Shown in pieces: positions 1-7,599 of a stretch of DNA of 64,000 nt. A model generated the notes under the pieces. It worked only from the letters and a program-made list of their open reading frames with translations. It was not told the origin of the DNA and did not search any database. Source of the DNA: Williamsia sp. 1138 (GTDB taxonomy: Bacteria; Actinomycetota; Actinomycetes; Mycobacteriales; Mycobacteriaceae); the NCBI RefSeq assembly GCF_002095435.2, contig NZ_MJEJ02000044.1, forward strand, positions 1-64,000. The letters are read 5' to 3'. The position numbers and the translations under genes were made by a program. The first letter of the stretch is position 1; every line of letters starts with the position of its first letter.

Positions 1-1233
1 TTGAGAGCGGGTTTCCACCGTGTGATCCATCGTGCCTGACCTTTGCCGGTCGGGTCCAGCGAACGGGTCACCAGGTACAAACATTTGAGCGCGGCCTGCT
101 CGCTGGGGAAATGGCCGCGGGCTTTCACGGCCCGCCGGTAGCGCGCGTTGAGCGACTCAATTGCATTGGTAGAGCATATGACTCGACGTATCTCCGTGTC
201 GTAGTCAAGGAAGGGGATGAACTCCTCCCAAGCGTTGTCCCACAGCCGGATGATCGCCGGGTACCGTTTGCCCCAGTGTTCGGCCAGTTCGTCGAAAGCA
301 GCTCTGGCCGCAGGCTCGCTCGGCGCGGTGTAGATCGGTTTGACATCGCGCTTGAGTGCGTCCCAGTGCTGTCGAGCCGAGAGCCGAAAAGTGTTGCGGA
401 TCAGATGCACGACACAGGTTTGGACGGTGGTGGCCGGCCACACATGCTCGACAACCTCCGGCAGGCCCTTGAGACCGTCGCAGACGAGGAAGAACACGTC
501 TCTGGTGCCACGATTGCGGATGTCAGTGAGCACGCTCATCCAGAACTTGGCACCCTCACCGCCCGTGCCGGCCCACAAACCAAGCACGTCGCGGCGCCCG
601 TCCAGGCTCACCCCGATGGCCGCGTAGATCGGCCTGTTCGCGACCTGCCCGTCGCGGATCTTGACCACGATGGCATCGATGAAGATCGCCGCGTAACACC
701 TCATCGAGCGGACGTGCAGACCAATCCTGCATCTCCTCGATCACCTTGTCGGTGATCCGAGAAATCGTCTCCTTCGAGACCGATGCACCGTAGATTTCAG
801 CGAAGTGCGCGCTGATCTCCCCAGTCGTTAACCCTCTGGCGTACAACGATAAAACGATCTCATCAACGCCGTTGAGCCGACGCTGCCGCTTCTTGACGAT
901 CTGCGGTTCGAACGTACCTTCGCGGTCTCGGGGGACTTCGATCGGGACCTGCCCGGTCGACTCGGTCAGCACCGTCTTCGACCGAGTGCCGTTGCGGATA
1001 TTTGTTGATGCCCGATCCGGGTTGGCCTGGTTCTTGTCGTGCCCGAGATGCTCGGTCATCTCCTCGTTCAATGCCGTTTCCAGGACCGTCTTGGTGAACT
1101 GCTTGAGCAGCCCATCCGGGCCCGTCAGCGACAGGCCCTGCTCTTTCGCCAAGCGCACGAGCTCCGCTGCCGCCGCCTCCTCGGCCGACGGTGGTGTCGA
1201 TTTCTTGTTCGTCACATCATCCAGTGTCGTCAT
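1..1233 (-). pseudogene. IS256-family transposase, frameshifted, 3' end beyond window
   Basis: Mutator/IS256-type DDE transposase. The first about 180 codons read cleanly from ATG 1233, which has an AGAAGG-type ribosome binding site; an upstream ATG at 1257 is less likely. Reading then breaks at 691-700, where one extra A on the plus strand (T on the coding strand) shifts the frame inside the conserved stretch that should read RPLDEVYAAIFIDAI. Beyond the break the next frame stays open to base 1 and keeps the catalytic residues: Asp in FIDAI, Asp in CDGLKG and Glu in NAIESLN. The single-base insertion would inactivate the enzyme unless it is a sequencing error or a programmed slip. About 30 or fewer C-terminal residues are probably missing off the edge. 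Confidence 0.9.
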
Positions 1234-1305
1234 GACGGCACCCTTCTCGCCGGGCATTCACCCAGCGTGTCGGGCCGAAACACCGATTAAGAAACACTCC
1301 CCCCC
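1..1305 (-). mobile_element. IS256-family insertion sequence, right-hand (5') part
   Basis: The element is recognised from its transposase, which is read leftwards and runs off the window at base 1. The end of the element should lie just upstream of the transposase start. A plausible terminal sequence on the minus strand is GTGTTTCTTAATCGGTG (complement of 1281-1297), but the opposite end is outside the window, so neither the terminal inverted repeat nor a target duplication can be confirmed. The limit at about 1305 is an estimate. Confidence 0.6.
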
Positions 1306-1336
1306 ACAATCCCTGGCTCACGTCATAGTTGTCGGT

Positions 1337-1825
1337 ATGTCGCGATCAAGAGTAGAGCGGTTTGCGCGCGTTGGCGGCCACATCAGTTGGTGGGTGTTCG
1401 TGGTTGCCACCCCCTTCGCCGGCGGGATCAACTGGTGGGCAAGGCATTCAACCATTGCCGCATCATTCGCGGACGACGTGGGATGGACGATGTACACGCC
1501 CCTGACCGGGTCGGGCTATGTCGACGTCCAATGGGAGCCGACGTACGACCACTGGTGGCAGTCGCCTGGCATCTACGGCTTCATCGCGTTCGTCGTCGTC
1601 GTGATCGCAGCGGTGATCGACGCCTGTGTCGGCGGACGCATTCTCCCCGGAATCATCACCGCGGTGGTGCCCTTCGCGGCGCTGGGTCCATTCGTGCTGG
1701 CTACGCCGGACGCCATCGAGGGGGTCGAACCAGACACAATTGTCTCGATGCTGATGGTCATGGTCGCGATAGCGCTCCGTGAGGTGTGGATGCGTGCGGG
1801 CCCGCCGGCGCGCGCCCTGCCGTAG
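1337..1825 (+). CDS. small multi-pass membrane protein, function unknown
   Basis: A 162-residue hydrophobic protein read from ATG 1337. The frame stays open much further upstream, but that part is antisense to the transposase and is not protein-like. Predicted membrane spans lie near residues 15-33, 75-95, 98-122 and 133-150, with a hydrophilic Trp/Tyr-rich loop (about 45-72). No family was recognised and there is no catalytic motif. It sits between the insertion sequence and a long palindrome that begins directly after its stop codon. The gene could be an accessory membrane protein; expression is not evident from a strong ribosome binding site. Confidence 0.55.
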   Translation: MSRSRVERFARVGGHISWWVFVVATPFAGGINWWARHSTIAASFADDVGWTMYTPLTGSGYVDVQWEPTYDHWWQSPGIYGFIAFVVVVIAAVIDACVGGRILPGIITAVVPFAALGPFVLATPDAIEGVEPDTIVSMLMVMVAIALREVWMRAGPPARALP

Positions 1826-1889
1826 TTCGCGCCACGTACGTGCGTACGCGCCAGTTGCAACTGGCGCGTACGCACGTAGCTGGCGCGAA
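1826..1889. repeat. 64-bp near-perfect palindrome with no loop
   Basis: Two 32-base arms meet at 1857/1858 with no spacer. The left arm starts TTCGCGCCA and ends GCGCCAGTTG; the right arm mirrors it. By eye 30 of 32 positions pair; the two mismatches lie in the 3-base block 1835-1837 against 1878-1880. It starts immediately after the stop codon of the preceding membrane-protein gene. In RNA it would form a very stable hairpin, so it may act as a terminator, although no T-run follows. As DNA it could extrude as a cruciform or be a protein-binding site. Confidence 0.9.
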
Positions 1890-2178
1890 TTCACCGGACA
1901 GAACGCAAAAGCGGGCGCCGCTGCCGAGGATCCCGGAAAATAGCAACTCCGCAGGATCGAGTATGCGGTGCGACAGTTGAATTCGCTGTCGCATGGCCAG
2001 TCTCCACGTGGAAGGCTATCTCGGCCAACAGCTTCGGACTGTTCTCGTCGTCGAATGAAAGCGCGAGATCAGCTTGTCGCTCCTGCTCCCCCTTCATATT
2101 ACCGCGGGGGTAGGGGCTTGCGGCAAGCCCCCAACTCTCGTCCATACTCGTCCGACGAACATCCGATTGGGGGGCTTG
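1890..2178 (+). other. intergenic region upstream of arr
   Basis: About 290 bases with lower third-position GC than the core genes. It should carry the arr promoter. A minus-strand open frame of about 85 codons (1891-2148) crosses it but lacks a ribosome binding site and has weak codon bias, so it is not called as a gene. No riboswitch or recognised operator was seen. Confidence 0.4.
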
Positions 2179-2616
2179 ATGGCAGATATGGCTGAAACGC
2201 CGGAACGTTTCAAGGTGCACGAATCGGGAGCGTTCTTTCACGGAACCAAAGCCGACCTCCGGGTAGGCGAGTTTCTGGTGCCCGGCCATCGGTCGAATTA
2301 CCGGCCGGAGCACATGTCGAACTACGTCTACATGACGAAAGTCTTGGACGGTGCGGTACTGGCCGCCGAGATGGCGGTTGGAGACGGTCCATGCCGGGTC
2401 TACGTCGTGGAGCCGCAGGACGACGTGGAAGACGATCCCAATGTGACCGACAAGAAATTTCCTGGCAATCCTACGCATTCTTATCGGAGTGGCATGCCGG
2501 TAAGAGTTGTCGGGGAGGTATCCGACTGGGTGGGGCATTCTCCGGAATACCTTCGACAATTCCGTGCAGGGCTGGAGGCGCTGGCCAGGCGAGGCGGCAA
2601 TGTCTTGTATGACTAG
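2179..2616 (+). CDS. arr: rifampin ADP-ribosyltransferase
   Basis: Arr transfers ADP-ribose from NAD+ to the 23-hydroxyl of rifamycins, inactivating the drug in the cytoplasm. The 145-residue protein matches the compact Arr family in length and sequence: GAFFHGTKADL near the N-terminus, RSNYRPEH, then the Y-V-Y-M-T-K segment, AAEMAVGDG, VYVVEPQDDVEDDPNVTDKK and the SYRSGMPVRVVGEV block typical of mycobacterial Arr. ATG 2179 was chosen; ATG 2188 is an alternative nine bases on, and the open frame upstream to 2074 is not Arr-like. The gene stands alone between a palindrome and a DUF2231 gene, close to an insertion sequence. Intrinsic arr genes are common in environmental Mycobacteriales, so recent transfer is not required. 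Confidence 0.93.
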   Translation: MADMAETPERFKVHESGAFFHGTKADLRVGEFLVPGHRSNYRPEHMSNYVYMTKVLDGAVLAAEMAVGDGPCRVYVVEPQDDVEDDPNVTDKKFPGNPTHSYRSGMPVRVVGEVSDWVGHSPEYLRQFRAGLEALARRGGNVLYD

Positions 2617-2690
2617 TTCGCGCGAACTGAGGCTACTGGGTGGGTCTGCTCGGGTGATCGGCCCGGACCAGGGTGGCCGGGTTCTTCTTC

Positions 2691-3302
2691 TCACCGCTCA
2701 CGGAGGACACCGGCGCCCTGGGCATAGGACAAATGCCCGCCGAGCGCACCACCGAGGCCCGCGGTCATCAATCCGACCACGGTCCATGCCAGGCCTGCGC
2801 CGCCTGAACTGCGTCGTCGCCACCACGACTGCGCAAAGCAACTGATCCCTACCGAGTTGGCGGCGACGTGCACGAGCGCGACGCGTCTCTGGGGGACGTC
2901 CAAAGTGGTGTACTCCACCAGCCCGGTCATCGACGCAGGAACTGCTGCCGCGATGCCGAACGCCAACAGACGTCGAGCGGCGGTGCTCTGGCCGGTGAGG
3001 TCGAGAACCGGGACTGCCATCCAGGCCCCGATCGGGACCGTCACCATGATGGGGTGCAGCGGATGCCCCAGCCATCGGCCGCGCAAGAATCGCGACGCCG
3101 GTCTCGGTACTGCCCTCTCGAGCAGGACGGCCAACGTGCCCGCGGGTGCGTCGACGATCGACAGCTTTTCGGCCAACAGCAGGGTGCGGGCCGGAAGCCG
3201 TGCCATGTCGTTGGTCGGCAGCTCCCCAGCGGCGGCGGGGTCGCGTTCGGTGGCGCCGTCGTCAATAGACCCGTTTGCTCTCTTCGGTGGTGGTGTTGTC
3301 AT
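2691..3302 (-). CDS. DUF2231-type membrane protein
   Basis: A 203-residue protein from ATG 3302. The first 60 residues are hydrophilic and low complexity; then comes the hallmark GHPLHPIMVTVPIGAW (around residue 92), followed by four predicted membrane segments, a His in the VALVHV segment, and a final hydrophobic pair. DUF2231 proteins are membrane proteins related in pattern to cytochrome- or heme-associated modules; the role here is unknown. It is transcribed towards arr (convergent, 74 bases apart). The leader upstream contains a 7-bp hairpin (3345-3371). An upstream extension to 3407 is Arg-rich and unlikely to be coding. Confidence 0.85.
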   Translation of the reverse strand: MTTPPPKRANGSIDDGATERDPAAAGELPTNDMARLPARTLLLAEKLSIVDAPAGTLAVLLERAVPRPASRFLRGRWLGHPLHPIMVTVPIGAWMAVPVLDLTGQSTAARRLLAFGIAAAVPASMTGLVEYTTLDVPQRRVALVHVAANSVGISCFAQSWWRRRSSGGAGLAWTVVGLMTAGLGGALGGHLSYAQGAGVLRER

Positions 3303-3625
3303 GTTCTCCGGTTCCGTCCCGTGTGCGCGTGCGCGAAGAATGCCCGGAGGGTATTCGTTCAAACCCCTCCGAACTTCGTCCTCCCGCCGGGCCTCACGGA
3401 CCCGCACGACTGGCGCCCGCCAGTCCCCACCTCTTGTCGCGACGGAAGGAGCGCTCGTCGAATACCTCAGTGCGCCCAGTCATGATGTGCGGCAGCATTT
3501 TCAAGGAAAATATTCTCTTGCCCGAGGTCTTGCGGGGCGCGGGTACAAGTGCTAAAACGTCTTCTGCACAGTGATTGGTAGCCCGCCAACCGCAGCGGGC
3601 CCAGAGTTAGAGGAGGTGGGTCGCT
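3303..3625. promoter_or_regulatory. divergent intergenic region between the DUF2231 gene and a two-gene unit
   Basis: Some 320 bases separating two divergent transcription units, so promoters for both should be here. Visible structure: an inverted repeat CGGAGGG/CCCTCCG with a 13-base loop at 3345-3371, and a GCCCGC/GCGGGC hairpin at 3581-3600 just ahead of the AGGAGG ribosome binding site of the rightward gene. The second hairpin could modulate translation of that gene; this is inference. No clear -35/-10 pair was assigned. Confidence 0.4.
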
Positions 3626-3988
3626 GTGCTTCGGTTCGATCGTGTGGGTTCCACCGAAAGCGCGAGGAGCATGCGCAAGTCATCCCACAAGCCAACCGAT
3701 ACGACGCGAGCTGAAGCCGCGGCGGTGAAGGCCGCCGCTGTTGCCAACGCTCTGCTGCTGATGGTTGGCGTTCAGATCATTCTCGACAGTTCGGTCGGCA
3801 CCATCGCTGTGACCACACTGATGATGGTCGCATTGATGGCCGGTGCATTCCGTGCCCTGGGCCGACTCGCCGACCCCGAAACCGTCTTCGCAGCGGCCGA
3901 ACTGGGGACCACAAAGCACTCGGCCGACTCCCGCGAGACATTCCATGACGTCACAACGGCTTCGCGGGATCTGGGAGTTCTCCGATGA
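3626..3988 (+). CDS. small hypothetical protein with hydrophobic centre
   Basis: A 120-residue protein starting at GTG 3626, chosen because AGGAGG (3611-3616) lies nine bases upstream. An internal ATG at 3671 has poor spacing. The N-terminal 45 residues are basic and polar; residues about 46-85 form two hydrophobic segments suggesting a membrane hairpin; the C-terminus is charged and polar. Its stop codon overlaps the start of the next gene by four bases (ATGA), so the two are probably translationally coupled. No family was recognised. Confidence 0.7.
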   Translation: MLRFDRVGSTESARSMRKSSHKPTDTTRAEAAAVKAAAVANALLLMVGVQIILDSSVGTIAVTTLMMVALMAGAFRALGRLADPETVFAAAELGTTKHSADSRETFHDVTTASRDLGVLR

Positions 3989-4464
3989 AGACAGTCGACG
4001 ACGTTGCCGACGTGTGGTTCACCGAGGAACTCGCGCGGTGGCTGCCCACCCACACGTCTGGTGTAGACGATGTGACCAAGTGGGCGTGGGACGACGAGCA
4101 CCGTATCTGGTTGACCACCGTGTCGACACATTCCACCGCACAACCCGACAGTGATCCCGCCGAACGCAGGGTGTATCCCGCACTACTTCTGGAGAATGCG
4201 GTACGCACGGTCAGAGACGCCACCGGACACGATCCGTTCGGCTGGGACATCGGGGAGGTGGTGTCCAACCCCGGCCCGCCCGATGACTACTTACCCGTGC
4301 TCGGCCGCGGCCGAGCAGTCATCAACGGCCGGTTGTACCTGGCCACCACGATCCAGGTCGACAGCAGCATGTTCGCCGCCACGGTCCTCGACGGGCGGTG
4401 GATCGGCGCTCTGCAACCGCGCAGTCGCCACCACCCCAAGTTAAGCGTGCAGTACGCGACTTGA
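3985..4464 (+). CDS. hypothetical soluble protein, coupled to the upstream gene
   Basis: A 159-residue, acidic, Trp-rich protein (WFTEELARWLP, KWAWDDEHRIW, PFGWDIGEV). It has no signal peptide or membrane segment. It overlaps the preceding membrane-hairpin gene by four bases, which suggests they form one functional unit, perhaps a cytoplasmic partner of that protein. I recognise no domain; the pattern of short beta-like strands and conserved tryptophans is all that can be said. Confidence 0.7.
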   Translation: MKTVDDVADVWFTEELARWLPTHTSGVDDVTKWAWDDEHRIWLTTVSTHSTAQPDSDPAERRVYPALLLENAVRTVRDATGHDPFGWDIGEVVSNPGPPDDYLPVLGRGRAVINGRLYLATTIQVDSSMFAATVLDGRWIGALQPRSRHHPKLSVQYAT

Positions 4465-4531
4465 GACCCCGCGGGATGAGATGTGTGCCTGCACCAGTCG
4501 CGCGGTCACGGACCGCGCCCGTGTATCTCGC

Positions 4532-5422
4532 CTACCCCGCCCACGCGGGATGCTCAGGCGACAGGGCAAGCATGGCGGCAGCGACTTGGTCAGCGTGGGC
4601 GTGCCGCAGGGCGGTACCCATCTCGTCGAGGACAAGCAGTCGCGCCGCGGGTATCTCGGCGGCAAGTGCCTCGCCGTTGCCGAGTGGGAAGAACGGATCG
4701 GCGCGACCGTGCACGACAAGCGTGGGTAGGTGGAGCTCACCAAGACGCTCTCGCCAGCGCGGAGCGCAATCGATTCGGGAGAACACCATGCCGAGCTGGT
4801 TCGCCCGGTGCACCGCAGGATCCGTCGACGTCGTCCGATCCCAGATGCGGAGGGCTGTGGCCCGCGCCTCTTCCGGGTCGCCGCCCACCTCTTCGGCACC
4901 CTCGGCCGCGAAGACCGCAACGGCATCTCGGTCCGTCCAATCCGGCATCGGCCGGGAGAACATCGCGGCCATGAGCGTCGGGTCGTGGTCGGGCAAGTCT
5001 TCGTCGACAGGTGCGGGAGCGACCAGCCGGGTGCCGACAAGTGTCAAAGCCGAGAACACCTCCGGGTGATCCAGGGCCGCGACCTGCGCAACCATTCCAC
5101 CCACCCCGACCCCACCGAGCAGCGCGGTCTGAGCGCCGAGTTCCTTGACGAGCGCGGCTGCGTCGGCGGCCAGATCTCGCAGGTTGTACGGCGGGTTCTC
5201 CGGGTCGAGTGTGGTCGACGTACCGGAATCGCGCAGGTCATATCGGACCACGCGCCGACCGCCGTCCGCGAGCCGTTCGCACAACGTGTCAGGCCAAGAC
5301 ATCATCGTGGTGCCGCCGACCAGCAGCACCAACTGATCGTCGTCGCGGCCGAAGGTCTCGATACCGAGATCCACACCATTTGCTCGTACCGAGGTCGTCG
5401 CCGCTCCATACCGTCTGCTCAT
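4532..5422 (-). CDS. alpha/beta-hydrolase fold protein with degenerate active site
   Basis: A 296-residue protein from ATG 5422 with the fold of the RdmC/aclacinomycin-methylesterase-like branch: strand LVLLVGG, RRVVRYDLRDSGTST, a nucleophile-elbow segment, a cap around 130-200, then LVVHGRADPFFPL carrying the usual acid Asp. The nucleophile elbow reads GGVGVGGM (103-110), so the Ser of GxSxG is a Gly at about residue 106. The usual catalytic His after the last strand (MGH in relatives) is Thr in EMGTALRHAH near residue 270. It may therefore be a non-catalytic binding or scaffold protein, or may use another residue. It is transcribed away from the zinc-ribbon gene. Confidence 0.85.
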   Translation of the reverse strand: MSRRYGAATTSVRANGVDLGIETFGRDDDQLVLLVGGTTMMSWPDTLCERLADGGRRVVRYDLRDSGTSTTLDPENPPYNLRDLAADAAALVKELGAQTALLGGVGVGGMVAQVAALDHPEVFSALTLVGTRLVAPAPVDEDLPDHDPTLMAAMFSRPMPDWTDRDAVAVFAAEGAEEVGGDPEEARATALRIWDRTTSTDPAVHRANQLGMVFSRIDCAPRWRERLGELHLPTLVVHGRADPFFPLGNGEALAAEIPAARLLVLDEMGTALRHAHADQVAAAMLALSPEHPAWAG

Positions 5423-5546
5423 GCTCGGGCTCCTGCCTGTTGCCACATCCACAGGTATCGACGACGCAACCACCCGAAAGTCATCGGTGCACCCAACGTT
5501 GTCACGCATTCCGATCAAAGACGGACCGGATCCCTATGCTGGCTGT

Positions 5547-5759
5547 GTGCTCCTGTTCTTCGGTTATGGCGTCAAGCGGCAACACATCGGCTCCGGCGGC
5601 GTTCGAGCATGCGCTCGCTGCCACAACACCACTCAATGGGCGCGGATGCGCGAGTTCAAGCAGTTCACGGTGTTCTTTGTCCCCATCGCGCGCTGGAAGC
5701 GTCGTCACTTCGAACAGTGCGGCATCTGCGGTGCTGCAGTGGAAACGTCAGAGCGGTAA
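5547..5759 (+). CDS. zinc-ribbon protein (zinc_ribbon_15-like)
   Basis: A 70-residue protein read from GTG 5547; the frame is open to 5421, but only the part from GTG resembles the family. Two Cys pairs, CARC near residue 24 and CGIC near residue 61, are separated by a basic and aromatic stretch (FKQFTVFFVPIARWKRRHF), the layout of the small actinobacterial zinc-ribbon family. It should bind one zinc ion; the partner is unknown. Its 3' end overlaps the 3' end of the opposing small membrane gene by 12 bases. Confidence 0.7.
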   Translation: MLLFFGYGVKRQHIGSGGVRACARCHNTTQWARMREFKQFTVFFVPIARWKRRHFEQCGICGAAVETSER

Positions 5760-5966
5760 CGACCCGACTGTGAGCGTCAACACGACGACCACAGTCGCCA
5801 GGATCGCGGCAATGGCGACGACCCCACCCCAGTCAGCCCACAACAGGTCCTGCTCGACCGATGGGGCCGAGTCACCAGCCTCGTCGTGGCCCGTCCGCAC
5901 CTGAGTTGCGCTCCATCCAGAATCACCTGGCGCATCTCGGTCGAGTTCACCCACACCAGACATCAA
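5748..5966 (-). CDS. small single-span membrane protein
   Basis: A 72-residue protein from ATG 5966 (ATG 5963 is adjacent). Residues 1-45 are acidic and polar, and residues about 46-70 form one hydrophobic segment beginning WGGVVAIAAILATVVVV and ending at the C-terminus: a tail-anchored topology. No family was recognised. It converges on the zinc-ribbon gene and overlaps its end. Confidence 0.55.
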   Translation of the reverse strand: MMSGVGELDRDAPGDSGWSATQVRTGHDEAGDSAPSVEQDLLWADWGGVVAIAAILATVVVVLTLTVGSLPL

Positions 5967-6176
5967 GCCTCCCAGCCATCATCGTTCATCCAGACCGTCA
6001 GTGCCGGCGTGATAGTAACCAGCCACCCAACTCTCAAACCCGGTGGACGACACGGGTAGGTTTCGTTCCCGGCGCAGCGGCTACACCTACCGGCGACGAT
6101 CGCTGAGGACACAGCTGATCCTGTCCGACACCGATCAGCCCCACGCCCAACGGGCCTGCACCACCGGGAGACGCCA

Positions 6177-7517
6177 ATGACGGCCGCAGCCAATTCTTCG
6201 GATACCCAGGCGAGTGGCGCAGAACCTCCCTCGAAACTGAAGCGGAAGATCACCGGTCCCCTGCTCTTCTTCTTCATTCTGGGCGACGTACTCGGAGCCG
6301 GCATCTACGCGCTGATGGGCGTTCTCTCCGAAGAAGTCGGTGGCGCACTGTGGGCACCACTCATCGTTGCGCTTCTGCTCGCTCTGCTCACTGCAGGTTC
6401 TTACGCCGAGTTGGTGACGAAGTATCCACAGGCCGGTGGCGCGGCCGTCTTTGCCGCTCGCGCCTACAAGTGGCCGATCGTGTCGTTCCTCGTGGGGTTC
6501 TGCATGCTCGCCGCCGGGGTGACCAGCGCGGCCGGACTCGCGCTCGCATTCTCCGGCGAGTACCTGACGACTTTCATCGACGTACCCGCCGTCCCGGCCG
6601 CGATGGTGTTCCTCGTACTGGTCGCGTGTCTCAACGCGAGAGGTATCAGCGAGTCGGTACGAAGCAATGTCGCGATGACGGTCATCGAGCTGAGCGGGTT
6701 GGTCGTCGTCATCGTCGTCGTCGCGGTCATGCTCGGCGACGGTAACGGGGACGTCTCCAGGGTGGGCGACTTCCCGGACGGGTCCACCCCTGCGCTCGCG
6801 ATCCTGAGCGGGGCGATCATCGCCTACTACTCGTTCGTCGGGTTCGAGACCTCGGCGAATGTCGCCGAGGAGATCCGCAACCCGAGCCGGGTGTATCCCC
6901 TGGCGCTCTTCGGGTCCCTGATCGCGGCCGGAGTTGTCTACGTCTTGGTCGGTCTGGCGAGCTCCGTCGCACTGCCGTCGGCTGAATTGTCCGAGTCGTC
7001 GGGACCTCTGCTCGCGGTGGTCGGCGCGTCCGGCGTCGGGATACCTGACTGGGTCTTCAGTGCAATCGCCCTCGTAGCAGTCGCCAACGGCGCTCTGCTG
7101 ACCATGATCATGGCGAGCCGACTGGCCTTCGGTATGACCGAGAACAAGCTGTTGCCGAGCGCACTGGGCAAGGTGTTGCCCCACCGAGGCACCCCGTGGG
7201 CTGCGATTGTCGCGACGACGGTCGTGGCCATGCTGCTCACGATCACCGGAGACTTGTCGACGCTGGCCGAGACGGTGGTGTTGCTCCTACTGTTCGTCTT
7301 CATCTCGACCAACATCGCTGTTCTGGTCCTGCGGCGCGATCCGGTGCAGCACAAACACTTCCGCATCCCGACAGTCGTACCGATTCTCGGGGTCGCCTCG
7401 TGCGTGCTGCTGCTCACGCAGCAGAGTGCCCAGGTGTGGATGTTCGGTGGTCTTCTCGTCGCCATCGGCGTGGTGTTGCACGTCGCTTCCACCTGGGTGC
7501 GTCACCGCGCGACCTGA
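6177..7517 (+). CDS. APC-superfamily amino-acid permease
   Basis: A 446-residue inner-membrane transporter with about 12 hydrophobic segments. The first, after a basic KLKRKITG stretch, reads LLFFFILGDVLGAGIYALMG; this GAGIY signature is the unwound TM1 substrate-binding element of the APC family. TM6 carries ISGAIIAYYSFVGFETSANVAEEIRNPSR, also diagnostic. Substrate is probably an amino acid or polyamine, taken up by ion symport; specificity cannot be read from sequence. It stands alone, preceded by about 210 bases with no other gene, and followed by a convergent regulator gene. Confidence 0.92.
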   Translation: MTAAANSSDTQASGAEPPSKLKRKITGPLLFFFILGDVLGAGIYALMGVLSEEVGGALWAPLIVALLLALLTAGSYAELVTKYPQAGGAAVFAARAYKWPIVSFLVGFCMLAAGVTSAAGLALAFSGEYLTTFIDVPAVPAAMVFLVLVACLNARGISESVRSNVAMTVIELSGLVVVIVVVAVMLGDGNGDVSRVGDFPDGSTPALAILSGAIIAYYSFVGFETSANVAEEIRNPSRVYPLALFGSLIAAGVVYVLVGLASSVALPSAELSESSGPLLAVVGASGVGIPDWVFSAIALVAVANGALLTMIMASRLAFGMTENKLLPSALGKVLPHRGTPWAAIVATTVVAMLLTITGDLSTLAETVVLLLLFVFISTNIAVLVLRRDPVQHKHFRIPTVVPILGVASCVLLLTQQSAQVWMFGGLLVAIGVVLHVASTWVRHRAT

Positions 7518-7599
7518 TCGCTGCAGGGGCCGTCGCCCCGACCAACTCATTCCGAAAGCGCGTGCCGCTCTCGATGCGGGCTGCGTACGTTGTCGGTAT

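Noticed and set aside
1891-2148. Minus-strand open frame of about 85 codons upstream of arr
   Set aside because: It lacks a ribosome binding site, third-position GC is only about 57% by count, and no known family matches; it could still be a small gene in an accessory region.
6000-6176. Possible riboswitch upstream of the amino-acid permease
   Set aside because: A short imperfect stem (AAACC/GGTTT, 6036-6063) is visible, but no known riboswitch consensus was matched.
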